DNA of 64,000 bases from Cyprinodon diabolis (GCA_030533445.1 CM060064.1:41250287-41314286), one strand, 5' to 3'; shown: positions 46,449-61,040, numbered from the stretch's first letter. Notes: generated by a model not told the origin, from the sequence alone. Program-made: numbers and translations.

Positions 46449-48067
46449 ACCAAAGAGCTTGATTCCACAGAGTAGAAAAAAATACTTTCAGACCAATAAT
46501 TGAAAAGTTGACAGAGCTGAAACTGACAAATATGTTTGGATGAGCACCCAGGTCTCTGTTGCAGCCAATCAGAAAATGCAGTATGAACAATCTCCAAATT
46601 AATTATGAGAACACTAATAAATATTTTTTTTCTTTTTATTATTTCAATATGATGCATGTTGTCTTTTTTTTTTTTTTTTTTTTTTTACTTTTAACCAATC
46701 TTAACAAAAAATGCAACACATATCATACGTAGTGGTTGACGTAGCTCATATAAATAGTTCTCTAGATTTTAAGCAGATATATTTTGTTAAATATTTTTGA
46801 TGACCTACTAAATCAGCCTTTAAAGCTCCTTCTTGACATTCTTGGAAAACTGTGATAACATAACATATATTAAGCTTTGTTCTCTTCTTTTGGGGCCATT
46901 TTCAATATTTTATTTTATAAAAACATGTTAGCACTACCTCCTCACTGTAGCACAAACTGACCATGTAATGCACCTGCAGGAGGTTGATAAAGCAGTAATC
47001 ACTTCAAGTGAAAAGCTATTAATTCAATCAGACCTCACATGAAGGGTTTGCAGGTAGAAAAAAGAGCTGGGAAGCAGACAAGAGCAGGCAGGAGTGTGCA
47101 GGGGGAAAATGTTAGTTTAATTAAATTCTTAAAATATCTATTTAAAATGCATTACATCTGTAATGAAAAATAAAATCTAATGTGATTCCCAACATCTTTG
47201 GACATTTTCTGTGCATGCTTAATTATGTGATTACTTTTCTAATTTAGTTAATGAATCTAACTTTTAAGGTTTAAATATGAAAAACAGACATCTAGACAAA
47301 ATGCTTTGCAGTAAGAGAAACCTAAAGGTTTTTACATAGTTATCCGCTTGTCATGAAAACTTGAATTATTATCAATGTTAATTGGTTATGATGCCGTACC
47401 AATGAAAATCCAGAAGCATGTTATAAATTGGTAACCCCTTATCGTAGTGCCTACCCTATGTTATTAGTTGAACAATCAAACCGATTAATATCAATGATTG
47501 AAAATAAAATAGATTTGTAAAAATGTGTTTTCATGTGTATGTGTAATCTTGTGAACATTGAGATCCTTCAGCTACTTACCCCAAGGCAGCTCTTGTCCGC
47601 TTCTTACTTTTACCCCCACTGTTGTCATTCACATTCACCATAAAATAATACTCACTTGTCACATTAAACTGAGGCAAATGAAGAATATTAAAGTTTTAGA
47701 TAACTGACGTGTAGTGCCCAGGGCTAACATTTTTAAGGTAATGTTTTAGTGTATAAGGATTCAGCAACTGGATAATGGCTGTTTTACATATTGAACTGCT
47801 TAACTAGAAGCGTTGAAATAAATAATTACTTAATATTTTTTCTGCAAAAAGAGAAAATGTGAACGTATTATAGGATGGAGTTTACTAGTAGAAATATTTT
47901 TTAACTTTTTTTTTTATAAATCTTTTCCTCTTATGATTGTGCCATCATGAAGACAGTCGTAGTCATCATAACTTTTCTGAAACTGGAAATGTCTTACATA
48001 ATTTGACACCATATTTCGTATGCATGCAGCTTCCTTTTCTAAGGTGAGATGTGTATAACTTCTGCAA
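46449..48067. other. unassigned AT-rich DNA
   Basis: No coding signal or named repeat. Confidence 0.5.
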
Positions 48068-48546
48068 TGTCAGATTGTTGTGTAGGTTTTTAGAGGACCC
48101 AAATGCAGAGACAGAAGCGGAGGTGGTTTCTTGCAGATTTGATAAGGAGGCAACAAAAGCAGAAATCCAAAAATAACTGATCAAAGAACATATGAACCAG
48201 AACTAAGGGGAACACATGGTTTAAAGAAGGAATGGAGAGAATCCAGCAAACGGTAAAGGCAGAGGAGGAGTATAAATGCCAAACAGAAGAAAGAATGGAG
48301 TAATCAACTGATTGGGAGCAGCTCTGGACAGGAGGAACTAGAAGGGAGCTAGGGGAAGGAGCCTGACACAAAGGGGCACAGACAGTAATTAAAAAAATAC
48401 ATAAGAACTCAGTTACAATCAGAAAACAAGAATGACACAAAAGAGAAATTAAACCAATTAGCTAGAACACAGAATGACATCAATCAAAATGTAACTGAAA
48501 ACTCAAAAGGAAAACAAACAGAACCAAAAAGTGTAGAATCATTACA
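48068..48546 (-). mobile_element. LTR-like repeat, minus strand
   Basis: On the minus strand it begins tgtaatgattctacac and ends ctgcatttgggtcctc followed shortly by caatctgaca, paralleling the ctgcatgtgggt…atgaca ends of the LTRs at 1932 and 28632. A TATA-like atttata on the minus strand lies at about 48271-48277. I found no target duplication (tgcaa on one side, agaag on the other), so one border may be wrong or eroded. The 116-codon minus ORF is a shadow. Confidence 0.5.
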
Positions 48547-49559
48547 AGAAGTCTTCAATTCTGTCTTTTTTTATTACATATAAAATATAAGCACTGCTTT
48601 GAACTCATCTAAGCTTTTAATTTAGTAGATTCGTTTAAATGTGTTCAGTAACTTGAAAAAAAAATTGAAATAAAAAAATCCAAACTCCAAAAAACGAATT
48701 GAAAAAGCTTAACTTAAGCAGCTGAACCCTTTATAAAGGTGGTCATTGCTGCCATGATCACCTTGTATGTTTTAGAAAAACTACAAGATCCTGTAAATCA
48801 TTTGTACTTCAATACATGACCTCCATTCCCCTCTCATCGGATGCCTTTGTTCCTCTCTTCACTTTTAGTCTGCTCATATCCTCACCTCAGCCTTGTATCG
48901 ATCCCCTACTCCAGCAGAACATCAGGGGCTATAGTACTTTTAGCTGTTTTAGTGCCAACCATCTGGGATTATCTCTACCTAAATCTAAAACCCTACCATT
49001 ATAGGAAAGGCTTTTTATAGACACCAGTCCCAGTTGCAGCTTTCTCCTCAACAAGCTCAGTCTTTTCTGTTTTATTTCTCAACATTCCCTCAGCACCGTT
49101 CAATCAATCTCTATCTCTTTTTGTAAGGCTGAAGTACACTAACAATTCAGTTTGTATCACATTATTTTTTTTCTGATTTTGTTATCAATAAAACAGTAAC
49201 AGTGTAAGACCAATATTTAGGCTTTATACCAGAGTAAAGCAAGCAGAAAGTGAAAGAAACAAAGGTGTTTAATTTTGTTGAGTCATAATGTCATAAACTG
49301 CATCAAGGAGCAAATGAAATAAAGAGCCTTGCAGACAAGGAAAAAAAAAACTACATACAGATAGAGATAAAATATCTTGAAACCAAAGATATAGACTTTA
49401 TAGCCACAGCTCGATATCTATGGTTTTGACTGAACACCTGCATTGTTGCCACAAAAAATTGGGTTATTATTGTTCTATGCATACAAAACATTTATCTAAT
49501 TAAATATGATGAATAATATTTAGCATACTATTGTTTCATCTAAACTGCGTGATGCAGTG
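48547..49559. other. unassigned DNA
   Basis: A C/T-rich 62-codon plus ORF (48816-49004) has no domain. Nothing else seen. Confidence 0.45.
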
Positions 49560-49920
49560 ACATCCTGCAGTGTTCTGTTTTATAAACTGGCAATTTACTC
49601 TTCAGTTGCATTCATCTGACACCACAGGTGTTAATCTGATGAAGTGGCCAAAATTACAAAAACGGCAGGGGTCTGAATGCTAAAGAACCCTTTGACACCT
49701 GCTCAGATGAAAATGCATGATATGTGAAAAAAGTAATCAATGCTGCGCTGAACTGAATGTAATAAGGTCACTACACAGTGCCCGTGCACGACAGTCCATC
49801 TCAATTAGCGTAGTTAATCACCTGGAAGCATGTAAATTCATGTGTAGTGTTGAAGGTTATTTCCCAAGGTCTGAATGGAGATAGGTAATGAAGAAGATTA
49901 CAAATCTAGTTTAATGGCAC
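49560..49920. other. possible conserved non-coding DNA
   Basis: Low in simple repeats, with dense motif-like words: gtgcccgtgcacgacagtcc, tcaattagcgtagttaatca and cacctggaagcatg (homeodomain-like and E-box-like). No ORF. Texture only. Confidence 0.3.
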
Positions 49921-51689
49921 TTCAGGCGGGACACATTCTTCGGTAACTTGGATATACCTGTGCACAAAGACCTAAACTAATCACACTAACTGAGGATGAT
50001 GGTAAGGGAAGCTTTAAAACAGACAAACAAAAATCAACCTTAAAGATTTGAACCAAGTGCTATATTGTAAAATTCTGCATCTATGTGTTGCTTATTTCAT
50101 TTTAGAGAGAATGACTCAAAGAAGCTTAATGTCACAGTGATGCAGACTCTGGTCTGTAAACAGTGTTTCAGTCTGTTTTGCCGAGTGCGCTGACAGCACT
50201 GAGACTTAGGAGCTTTGTGATTGTGAGAGGACAACTTCTGACGAAAAGAGTTGACAGACCAGTAATGAAAAATCATCAAGCTCCTATAGATCAGGGGGAA
50301 ATGGCTTTCCATTGCAAAGAATTCCATCATCTATCCATCCCCTTTCTTTACCTGTCTGTGCAGATATGGAGTCAACAGGCAAGAAGCATGGCGCACACTG
50401 AAAGGGTCTGTAAAGAATTTGAGGACTTATGAGTTAGATGTTTTCTTTCCTTACTTTCACTGAATGTAATATTGGGAGTTACTTCAAATGAATGTCAGTG
50501 TTCCTGTCAACAACAGCAGAAGAACTCTTGCTAAAAGGCATCAAACTGGCTGACATGCCATCAGTGGGTGTCTGCTGGCATTAATCTTTGGTTTCAGAGG
50601 CAACCTTGCCTAAGAAAAAAATCAGAAATATAAACAGATCATTCCTGCTTTTTGCACCAAAGATATCTTTTAATGTTGACTCGCGTCAGAATTATGTTTA
50701 CATCTGTCCAGTTTGATAAAGAAAGCTTAATATCAGTTTTTTTTTGTTTTTTTAATGAACCTCAACTCAATGAAAGCATGTATATTTATTATTTCTGTTT
50801 GTTTTCTTTTTTAACTTATTTCCCTTAGTTTTATGATACTCAGTTAAATTCTATACATATCTAAAATTCTGGCTAATGAGGTAAGTAGATAAAAGAAAAA
50901 GCATCAACATTGTATACTGTGAAGGATTAAGATGAGGAGAGGGTGTTTTGCTTTCACTGTCTTTTTGAGGTTATGTTATAACAGAATCTTGTTTATACTA
51001 AGTCATCTTTTTTTTAAAGTCAAACAGGAGTTCTGGAGATACACAGAAATAATTAATCTGTATCTACCACTTATACAGTATTGAGAATTACTCTATATTG
51101 TTGGTCCATAAAACAGTAAAAAAGGCCAATTAATACCGTTGACTTTTACTCAGCAGTCATTTTGTTTCAGTATCCCTCACCTTGGTTTTCACTATAAACT
51201 CTAATCACCACATGTTTTGGGCGCAAAAGAGAAGGCACTCTTTAAAAATGCATGTATGTCTCTTTATGTCCCCAAACCAAAAGCTGCAGGAGGTTGTGTA
51301 GTCCTGTGCAGTTAGGACTGCTCAGACTAATACATTGGGGAAACTTGATTCAGACAAAATCAAGCTGTATACTCTCACCTCAAGGCCAAAGGACTTACCT
51401 TTGATGACCATAATGTTAAGATCTTTGAGAGAGGACAAATGGTTTGAAAGAAGGGTAAAGGAAGTCATCTTTGTTGAAAGATATTCATCACTGAGCAGAT
51501 AGGGAGGATTTTGGTTTCAGATACCAAGCATATGAAACAAAAATAATACAAAAGTCTCACCATTATTCAAATCTACAAACTCATGCAAAACTAGTCTGCA
51601 GATTGCAAACTAGACTGCAAACCTCCACCAACCAGCATAGGGTCAATAATGCCATGCATTGCTCCTTGCAAAGTGATATTCTGATCAGT
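49921..51689. other. unassigned DNA
   Basis: Short opposing ORFs at 50097-50432 lack domains. No named repeat. Confidence 0.45.
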
Positions 51690-51840
51690 TTTTACAAACC
51701 CAAAACCAGAAAAGTTGGCACCTTATGTAAATCGAAAATAAAAACAGAATACAATGACTTGCAATTTTTTTTCAACCCATATTCAGCTGAATACAATGCA
51801 AAGACAATATATTTAATGTTTCCACATATCTGCCTTTTCT
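51690..51840 (+). repeat. common teleost interspersed repeat fragment
   Basis: ccagaaaagttggcacctta, then aaataaaaacagaatacaatg and acttgcaattttttttcaac, match a dispersed repeat I have seen in many fish sequences. I cannot name its class with confidence. Confidence 0.45.
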
Positions 51841-53140
51841 TGCCCTGCTTGACAGGTGTTTAAAACTAAATGAAAAACAGACAACTATTATAAAATGAAT
51901 CAAATACAGCAAGTATCAGGCAGTGAAATGGGATCATGACCTGGTTATCTACTGTATAAATGAACTCCTGTAAAGCAGTTATCTTAAATACAAAGAGGCT
52001 TTATCACATCACCAATTCACGTTCCGTTTAAAATCTAATGGGCAAAAATGTTTAATGGAAATTTGAGACTTTTTACTCCCTGTTAAAGGTATGTCAACCT
52101 TGTAAAAAATTTTAAAGCCAAAATGGTGATAGAGCATTCTCTGAACTAAAAGCTTTCCAAAGGGTTTATATCAGGCTTTATATTAGTTTGCACTACCAGC
52201 TCTCCTTCTTCATGTCATTATTGAAGTACCTTTTAGCCCGGGTCCTCTGTGCATTAGCTGTCCATTTGTTTAACAAATGCAAAGCTACAGTGCTGCAGTA
52301 TTTTGCTTTTTCACAGAGCTTTACATTTACCATTATCAGAGGTCTCTGATCAAAAGAAAAGGCTTTTAGGGAGATGTTTTTGCATACAGACATTTTTAAA
52401 TTATATTTTAAAGCACATGAAATCTATTGTTATCTCCCAAAAGATCTTAATCAATGTGTTTTTGCATCAGTTTTCAGACTTTTTACTGAGATTATAGTAA
52501 ATGTTCTGAAAACATTTAGGAGAAGAATCCCCACAATATGAATTCTAATTTATTCTAAAGAATTAAAGGCACTTTTGAAACCGAGAAGGACTTTCGATTG
52601 TACCATACAGTGTGAGCCTTTGAATCTCATTTTTATTAAAATGGAAACAGGGGCAGCTGAAGGCAGATTTAGAGTTTTAGCCCCACTAAATAATATCTTC
52701 TTTAGTAGAAGATGTGTAAAGCAAATAAAACTCCATATTATGCCAGTAGACATGCTCCTAGTTTGGTCTAATTATACCTTTGGTTATTGGTGAATACTGA
52801 CAGCAAAACTGAAAATAACAAAAATTAATTTGCAGTATCACTTTACCTCCAATTATGTTTTGTTCAGTGCACTGACATACCATAAAATATGTATTTTAGT
52901 ATTTTTGATCATTATTTTAGAACAAATTCTTGTTTGTTTCCGCTTCTATCCACCTGTTATTCCCATTCTGGTTTTACATTTACTTGGTTAAAAGAAAATA
53001 TAAATGCGTGTGCTTTTAAATAAACAAAAGCACTAGAAAGTGTCTTCACAGGTTTATTGAAAAGTTCGAGCCAATAATATAATTGATAAATCTCGACTGA
53101 GCTTCATTCAGGTTGCCTCATGATTAGGCTGAATATTGTC
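51841..53140. other. unassigned AT-rich DNA
   Basis: No coding signal; ORFs are short and domainless. Confidence 0.5.
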
Positions 53141-53143
53141 TAT

Positions 53144-54345
<1,202 letters not shown>

Positions 54346-54348
54346 TAT

Positions 54349-54789
54349 GAGTGAGACTCGTGTTAGAAGGTGAATGATATGGCCAGTTTTGTATGACACA
54401 ATAAAAAAAACAACAAGGAAACCACAAAAAAAATTAGGACTTTCGTTAGGTAGGACTTTAAACTAATGCATTTCAAGATGAGCAGCATTTTAATGATCAA
54501 AATATAATTTCATGACTTTAAAGTGGTAATAGAAGGGGTTTTTGAAACCCCCACCATGACCAACTCTTTCAAGCAATATACTTGTAAAAGTCAACTTCAA
54601 TAAATTACACATTGCAAAAAAATAAGAAAAAACAAAGAGCAATCTCTTAACTTCAAAAAACGTTAATCTTTAAAATGTAACTATGTGAAGTTAGTTTGTT
54701 GCACTCATGCCTCTAATGGGGGAACACACTTACTCCTTTTGCTCTCCAGGGGGCTCACCCTCGATTTTGGGAACCACAGTTTCAGAGTG

Positions 54790-54833
<44 letters not shown>

Positions 54834-57171
54834 TAAGCAGTTAAGGCGGTTACAATTAACCATTTCTGAAATAAATAGTATCATTTAATTTACAAAAAAC
54901 AGAACAAAATTTTGAATAATATTACCACATTATTAGAATACTACTGTATTAACCTGATTTTATTATTAAACCTTATTTTAATCAGGAAAGTCACCACATA
55001 CATAAACAATCTCCATTCAAGGGAGTCCAAGCAAAATAATGAAATAAAATAAAAGAATACTAAATAATAGAAAATTCAATACATTATATGTAAAACACTA
55101 TAAATAGAGAGGAAAGACTATCTCAATCAGGGCACCAGTAAAACGCATCCAGAATTAAACTTGAAGCTTTTCTTGAACCATTTGGAGCACATGAAAAAGC
55201 CTTGTCTCTCTGTAAAAGCAAAACTCCACTTTTAATCTGATTAGCAAAACATTCTCCACTTGAAATAGATGTTTTACCTTCTGTATTTGCAACACAGAAA
55301 ATGGTATGTTTTCTTTTCTTTCACTGGATTTATTTTTGTCTGTTTTCATGTAATTCTTCATTGATAGAGAAAGTTTACATAAGTCAAATGATGAATTATG
55401 CTTGTATAGCTTTAAGGATTTTAACAAAAAAAACAACAAAAAAACAAAGAAAAAACAAAAATTTTCTGATTATATATTTCTGTTAGTATGCGTAGGCATT
55501 TTTTCTTTTCATCTTTTTTTTTTTTCATTTTTATCTCAAATATTATCAACACTTACTACTGATGTGATTGGATCTGGATCCACCATGGGGTGACATAATA
55601 TTTTGAAGAGAGTAATGTTGCTGGACAGAAGCCTTGCCTTTTAAATTAGCATTCTGGCTTAAATCTTCACAACCCTTGTCAGAGAAACAAACTTAAATGA
55701 ATTTGGGCCAAAATCTAAACGGGTAATTTGACTAATTGTTGGCGTTGCATCTGCCATACCATGTCAGCTTTGAAACATAGTGGTAGGAGCCTCCTTTGGG
55801 ACAAAAGTGGAGTTTTTTTCTTCTTTTTTGTATCCCAGGGAGTCCAACCTGAACATGAGAACATCTTTATAAGATAAATGTTTTGAAAAGATCTACTCAG
55901 AGTCCAGGACACAATGCGAGAACTACAATGTCCAAAAAAGAAAAAGGTGATGGATGAGAGCTGTCATTGCAGTCTGATAGATTCAGAGAATTTCTGTGGT
56001 GCAGAGGAGGCACCTAATATATTTAAAAGGAGCCATACAAATAGACTCTAATGGAAGAGTTTTAAACCTGTCCTATTAGATGTTGTAGTCTAGTTACTGC
56101 CATTATGTGTTTATTGTTAAAATCTTATTGTGCAACTGAACAACCGCTTTAAAATTACACGGAATATTTCGCAAGTGTGTCATCTGTTTTCATTGGGATT
56201 GTTTTGAGATTGTATTATATAGTTAAATATATCATAAAATCTGCAGCATAAAATCTTGGAATGTAATGAATGTATTTTGGTTTTAGTATTTCAAATCTTA
56301 CGACGCTCTTCATTATTGACCATTCAAAAAAGCTCTTATTGATCTGGTAAAACAACAAGCCCTCCTGTTTAGTAAAGAAGAAACTAAGATGTTGGCTCTT
56401 TGCCTCAGGGAATTATGCCACCCTGCCTGAGTCCCTCGTCAAAACCTCCTGGATGACAGGAGCCATTACAGTCCCACAGAGGACAGCTGAGAGAAAGCGC
56501 CAGGGAGATGAGGACAGAGATTAAAGAGGTAGGAAAGTGAAGAAGACAGGGAGAGGAGAGGAGGAACAGGGGTTGACAGGAGGACAGGTTGACTATGGTT
56601 ACAAAGTGATAAACTGATGAATAAAAACAAGGCATAAAACTTGTGTATGGTAATGCTGATTTTAGTATCTAACAAATTTGAACCAGGTTGATTTCTGGTT
56701 TCACATAAAAATATGCTTTCCTTATCTAATTTAATGATACAGATTTTCCAACTCTGCTAGTTTTAAATTCTCCACCAAGATTAAAGTATGTGAAAACAAT
56801 TTTTAAAACACATTTCATTGTGAGATGTCTCAGTTACTTTTCAAAAACTTGAGCGTTTTATACACTACAACATATGATGGGTGTTAACATTATGAAGCAG
56901 CAATGCATTGATACATCAATCTGGAAATACTATGGTACTCTGTCCAGTACTGCATCCAATCACTCTTTAGATCATGTGAATAAGCTATACTGATGATACA
57001 AGGAGTACTTTAATATATCGTACACTCTTGCTGTTTGATGTTGCACTTTTTGTGTGTTGGAAAATCGTTTTGACCTAAAAACTGTTTAACTTTTGTGGCA
57101 GTTATTCAACAGAGTGAGAGAAATATTGCTGATCAATGTGTTGATTCATATCATGTGACATTTAATTAATC
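54349..57171. other. unassigned DNA with a (GAT)n array
   Basis: A perfect GAT array of about 14 units lies at 54790-54833. Otherwise AT-rich DNA without coding signal. Confidence 0.5.
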
Positions 57172-57300
57172 CATTCATCCATCCATTTTCCATCACGCTT
57201 ATCCCTGCTGGGGTCGCGATTGGTGCTGGTGCCTATCTCCAGCTGTCTACGGGCTAGAGGCAGAGTACATCCCCTGACAGGTCGCCAGTCCAACGCAGGG
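57172..57300 (-). mobile_element. fragment of the tRNA-related repeat (distal end)
   Basis: catccatccattttccatca, ggtgcctatctccagctgtc and tgacaggtcgccagtcca match the left part of the 10264-10600 repeat. The tRNA-like head is missing. Confidence 0.68.
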
Positions 57301-57649
57301 ATTTAACTAATCAGGATAAGTTATTAAATCCACACTTTTGGCAATAAGATAAGTTAAAAACATCCTCATCTATGTTTGTCCTTGACAAGGTTGCACCAAT
57401 CAGTTGCTACAGTTTGGATTGCTCTCCATTCATAAAAGGAATTTTCTTTTCCAGCACATTCTAGCACTTTGCTTTTAAACTAAGGAATATGGACTCCTTT
57501 AAGGTGCAGTGAAATGGCTGTTAAAGAAACAGTATTGAGTTGATCTGAACCTTTTTGACATTGTGCTTTGTTGTATTGGATGCAATCCTAAAGGGTTGGG
57601 TACATATACTCCTGTAGCAGTGTGTCGCATCGGGCTCGTCGAAGGTATG

Positions 57650-57895
57650 ACGTAGATATCTTTGTTTTATACCCAATTTTTAAGTGTGGTCTGTGCTATT
57701 ATTCCACGCCACAACTGAAGAGGGACAATCATGAACTAGCTGTGGGTCTAGATACGGCCGAGGCGGTGAGGAAGTGGAAAAACGCAAGGGGCAAGTTTGT
57801 GCAACAACGGAGGGACGTGAGGGCGAAAAACAGCGGGGATCCAGGTGGAAAAAGGGTCCTAGCGTTCTCGCGCTACTCGTTCTTGTAGCTGGGCT
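57650..57895 (+). pseudogene. MADF/Myb-SANT-like domain relic
   Basis: The plus frame (57622-57888, 88 codons) contains STPQLKRDNHELAVGLDTAE followed by AVRKWKNARGKFVQQRRDVR and SGDPGGKR. This pattern is typical of the DNA-binding MADF domain: the second and third helices with W-K-N-x-R-x-x-F/Y-V, then a basic tail. In fish such domains often belong to the second protein of PIF/Harbinger transposons, though host MADF genes also exist. The first helix is only partly readable and no transposase is nearby. The patch is richer in CpG than its flanks, suggesting later arrival than the surrounding DNA. Confidence 0.55.
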
Positions 57896-58559
57896 AACTT
57901 CACGAGTCATTTTCCACAATGACAGTCATTGAGAGTGCAACAAACTTGACCTAGTTTCCGAGTAAAAACCAGCCTTAAGATGAAGGGTTTAATGGTGTTA
58001 ACATGGAATTAAAATAGTTTGCAACAATACTAAGTTAAAGTAGGATATGGTGTTTTAAATGTTGTTCTAAGTGTCCGACTATGAAGAGTATATGCCCTAC
58101 ACTTTTACAAGGAGGGATGGATCCATGGCGTCATGCTGTTTGTGCCAAACTCTAGTCATGTCATCTAAAAATGGAGAACTGTATCCTCAGCTTGGAGTTT
58201 TCAGCTGACAGGAGATGCACTGGTTGGGGCTTTCTGCTGCTATAGCCTATTTACTTTAAATTTGGAAGTATTGCTTGTTAAGAGATGGGATTCTGCAATC
58301 TCTTGTTATAACAATGGACCATGGAAATTGCTGCAATCCCCTTTTTTAATTATGTCTTTGAGCATCAGCAAGTCATCCTCCACATGGCTACATACACAAT
58401 GCATTGTGTTGTTGCCTTGTGACTAGTTGAGTATTTTGAAGAACAACTGTAGAAGAACTTCAGAATATCTGTTTGCAAACTACACAACTTTCCCAAAATA
58501 CTTTCTCTCCTCAAGTTAAAATTATATTGAAAAAAAGTGTCAGCGGAGGAAACAGCCAG
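57896..58559. other. unassigned DNA
   Basis: No coding signal or named repeat. Confidence 0.5.
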
Positions 58560-59480
58560 GATTATTGCCTTCTCATTCTGGAGAACGTACTGTTATTACA
58601 AAGCCTGTGTGATACTCTATGCAGCGTTGATCTGCAACAGCTGGAGCTGCTACTGCCCTTCAGCTGCTCTAACCCAATTATTTCCAACCTAATACAATTT
58701 TTCTGCACTTTCATTTGATTAGAAGAACTGTGTGTGTAATCCCTCTTCATCCTGTGGGGCTGTTGATCATTTACCTCAGTTTGCGTGGAACGTTTCTGAA
58801 AGGTTACCGTGCCATTGTGAAGGATAGAGTTTCTCCAAAGAGGCTGCAGCTATGTTTATACTTTGATTCCAATCTCGTTCATCACCTGACTGCAGTATGT
58901 GAAAGAAATTATGTGGGATTAATGGCCTTTGTTTATATTTTTCACCACCAGCAGCGCTGTATCCATGCCTCATCTGATGCATGCGGATTATTTGTGTGAA
59001 AAGGTAAAAATAGCCCAATATGTGTTGACTCAGTCCCATCAGTGAGAGGACAAGCCTTTGTGTGCTACCTTTTTTCCACTGATCACAGCTTATTGATCAC
59101 ATGTCTACTTAATCAATAATTGTTATGCATGGCATTTTCAATCTTCCATCAACATGTGAAGCCGTTGGAGATGATTCCGCTGAGGACACATCCTCAGGGA
59201 AAGAGATTATTTGTCCAAACAACAGGTGACATTGGGAGAGTAAATTTGTATAAGGAATCATTTCCCTCCTCAGCAGTACAGGCAATATGTCTGCCTGCAG
59301 GCTGACTTTTTAATATCAGCAGCAACACTGAAATGCGGGTTATAAAAATATGAGCGATGATTTTATGACATTATTAAAAATGCTTTATTAACATTCTGGT
59401 GGTGGTGTGTGTGCACTGGCAAAGCCGTTGACTCAAGCAGCCATTTGTGAGACAAAGGAAGGTATAAAGTCAGAAACTTC
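58560..59480. other. possible cluster of conserved non-coding elements
   Basis: Over 900 bases of mixed-composition, repeat-free sequence with many binding-site-like words: gcaacagctggagctgctac, ttcatttgattagaagaact, gggattaatggcctttgttt and catctgatgcatgcggatta. Short ORFs on both strands are domainless. This is the most enhancer-like stretch of the window to my eye, but no alignment was possible. Confidence 0.35.
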
Positions 59481-60519
59481 ATTTAGTATAAGGCAGTGAA
59501 CACAGATGAACAGCAGGGGGAAAGTATAAATGAGGACTGTTGAAATGCTGTCCTTAGGGAAAGTCATTTAAGTTTGTTCTCTGCCACAGTTACTTTCGAG
59601 AGTGGTTCTCTATGGGCATCAAAGGAAAAATAATTAGTTCATAAACCTTTAAGTACTGCAGCTCTTTGGCTATAATTTGCAATTATTCATTTCCAGTGGT
59701 TGAGTCTGAATAGCTGCATGGTGTGACTAAAGCACACGTCGTGTGTTCATATGGTGTGAATGACACAAAAGTCAACATTTCCAGTGGTCTCTCATATAAC
59801 CTTTCTTTAAGCTTTTAGAAAAAGAAATCAGAAACAGAGCTAGTATATATAGAAATTTATTTACTTTGTCAAATATCTTAAATTGAATCAGATATTTAAT
59901 GTTAAGACTCATAACTTAACTTAGCATTTTATTATTACATAAGTAGCTCCCTTTTTTGTTGGAAATGTTTTAGCCACTTTCTTAAGTTACTTGAAAGGTA
60001 AATGATGTTGAAATTAAAATGATCTAGATGGGATTAGAGCAAAGTGTAGAAAGCAATCATGGCTGAATTGCATTGACAGATGAAACTATGAGATTTGGTT
60101 GCTAGTTCCATCCAGCAAAGTGAACTTAGGTTTTCAATACATTTTCTGGTTAAGTTTTCCTCTCCACTGTTGCTACATGCATGTTCAGTGCAGTAGACTG
60201 ATTCAAAAGTCAACAGCACAATGAAAGCAAAAGTCAGCAACTTCTATATGCTCAACTTGGTAAGAATGCTGCAAATCAGGTTTTGGATGCAGTCTGCTTG
60301 GTTTCCTCAGCTACAAAAACTTTAACTTCTTTAAAATATTGTTTGTTAAGTAGAGTCGATTTAGAATTGATGTGCTTGACTTTGCCTATAAGACTAAATC
60401 TTTATTACTTTTTTAAATATGAAATTTGCTTTATCTGGTGCTTTATAAATACAATGAGTTAAATTAAAATAGTATAGCACATAATGACAAAGAATCTGTA
60501 TGATAATTAGCCTAGTAAA
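59481..60519. other. unassigned AT-rich DNA
   Basis: Nothing recognised. Confidence 0.5.
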
Positions 60520-61040
60520 CTAGCCCCACCCACCAGCGGCCAAAATCATTTTTGCCTGCGAGTTTGGTCTAGTTTGATCAATGCCAACGAGCCCTAGACC
60601 TGGCGGGCCAATCACAACGCAGAGATGTGTTTTGAATGTCTGGATGCAAAGCGGGCGGGGTTTTGAGGGCGTGACGACAAAGCTGTGCGACGCTGGAGAA
60701 AACACAACAAGGAAGATGGCAACAACAATTGATCAGTTCTCGTTTGACTCAGCTTTGGGATCAGTTTTGGAAGGATTAGACTTGGGGTTTTTGTTGAAAC
60801 GTGAAGGAAGAGGCTCTACGCTCATTCATTTTAAAGAAGGACGTATTCGCCGTTTTACCGACAGGATGTTTGTTTACACTCACCCACCAGCTTTCTGTCG
60901 CACTAACTACGTTGCAGTCAGTTGCGTTCATTGGTCAGAGCGTTGGCACAGACATGGTTTGAAAAACAACAAATTGTTCTTATCAACAATCTTCCAATGT
61001 GTCATTCATCGGGGCCAGACTAAATTACACATTTAATCTC
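60520..61040 (+). pseudogene. CpG-rich repeat-like unit with 106-codon ORF, faintly RecQ-helicase-like
   Basis: A sharp CpG- and GC-rich island in AT-rich DNA. The upstream part (tggcgggccaatcacaacgc; aagcgggcggggttttgagg) looks like a promoter with a CCAAT box and GC boxes. An ATG in strong context (A at -3, G at +4) at 60716 opens 106 codons to 61036. Its start (MATTIDQFSFDSALGSVLEG, then LLKREGRGSTLIHF) resembles the N-terminus of dispersed RecQ-helicase-like ORFs in fish, where an LK-x-EQ-R-x-A-L-x-x-F segment precedes the Walker A motif. That motif is absent and the frame diverges after about 45 residues, so I read a truncated repeat copy. A small lineage-specific gene is the alternative. 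Confidence 0.35.

Noticed and set aside
48090..48440. 116-codon minus ORF rich in Cys, Leu and Ser
   Set aside because: Shadow within an LTR-like repeat.
55740..55830. Possible Tc1/mariner transposase fragment (gaaacatagtggtagg)
   Set aside because: Only one short motif-like match; neighbouring codons do not continue the family pattern and no inverted ends were found.
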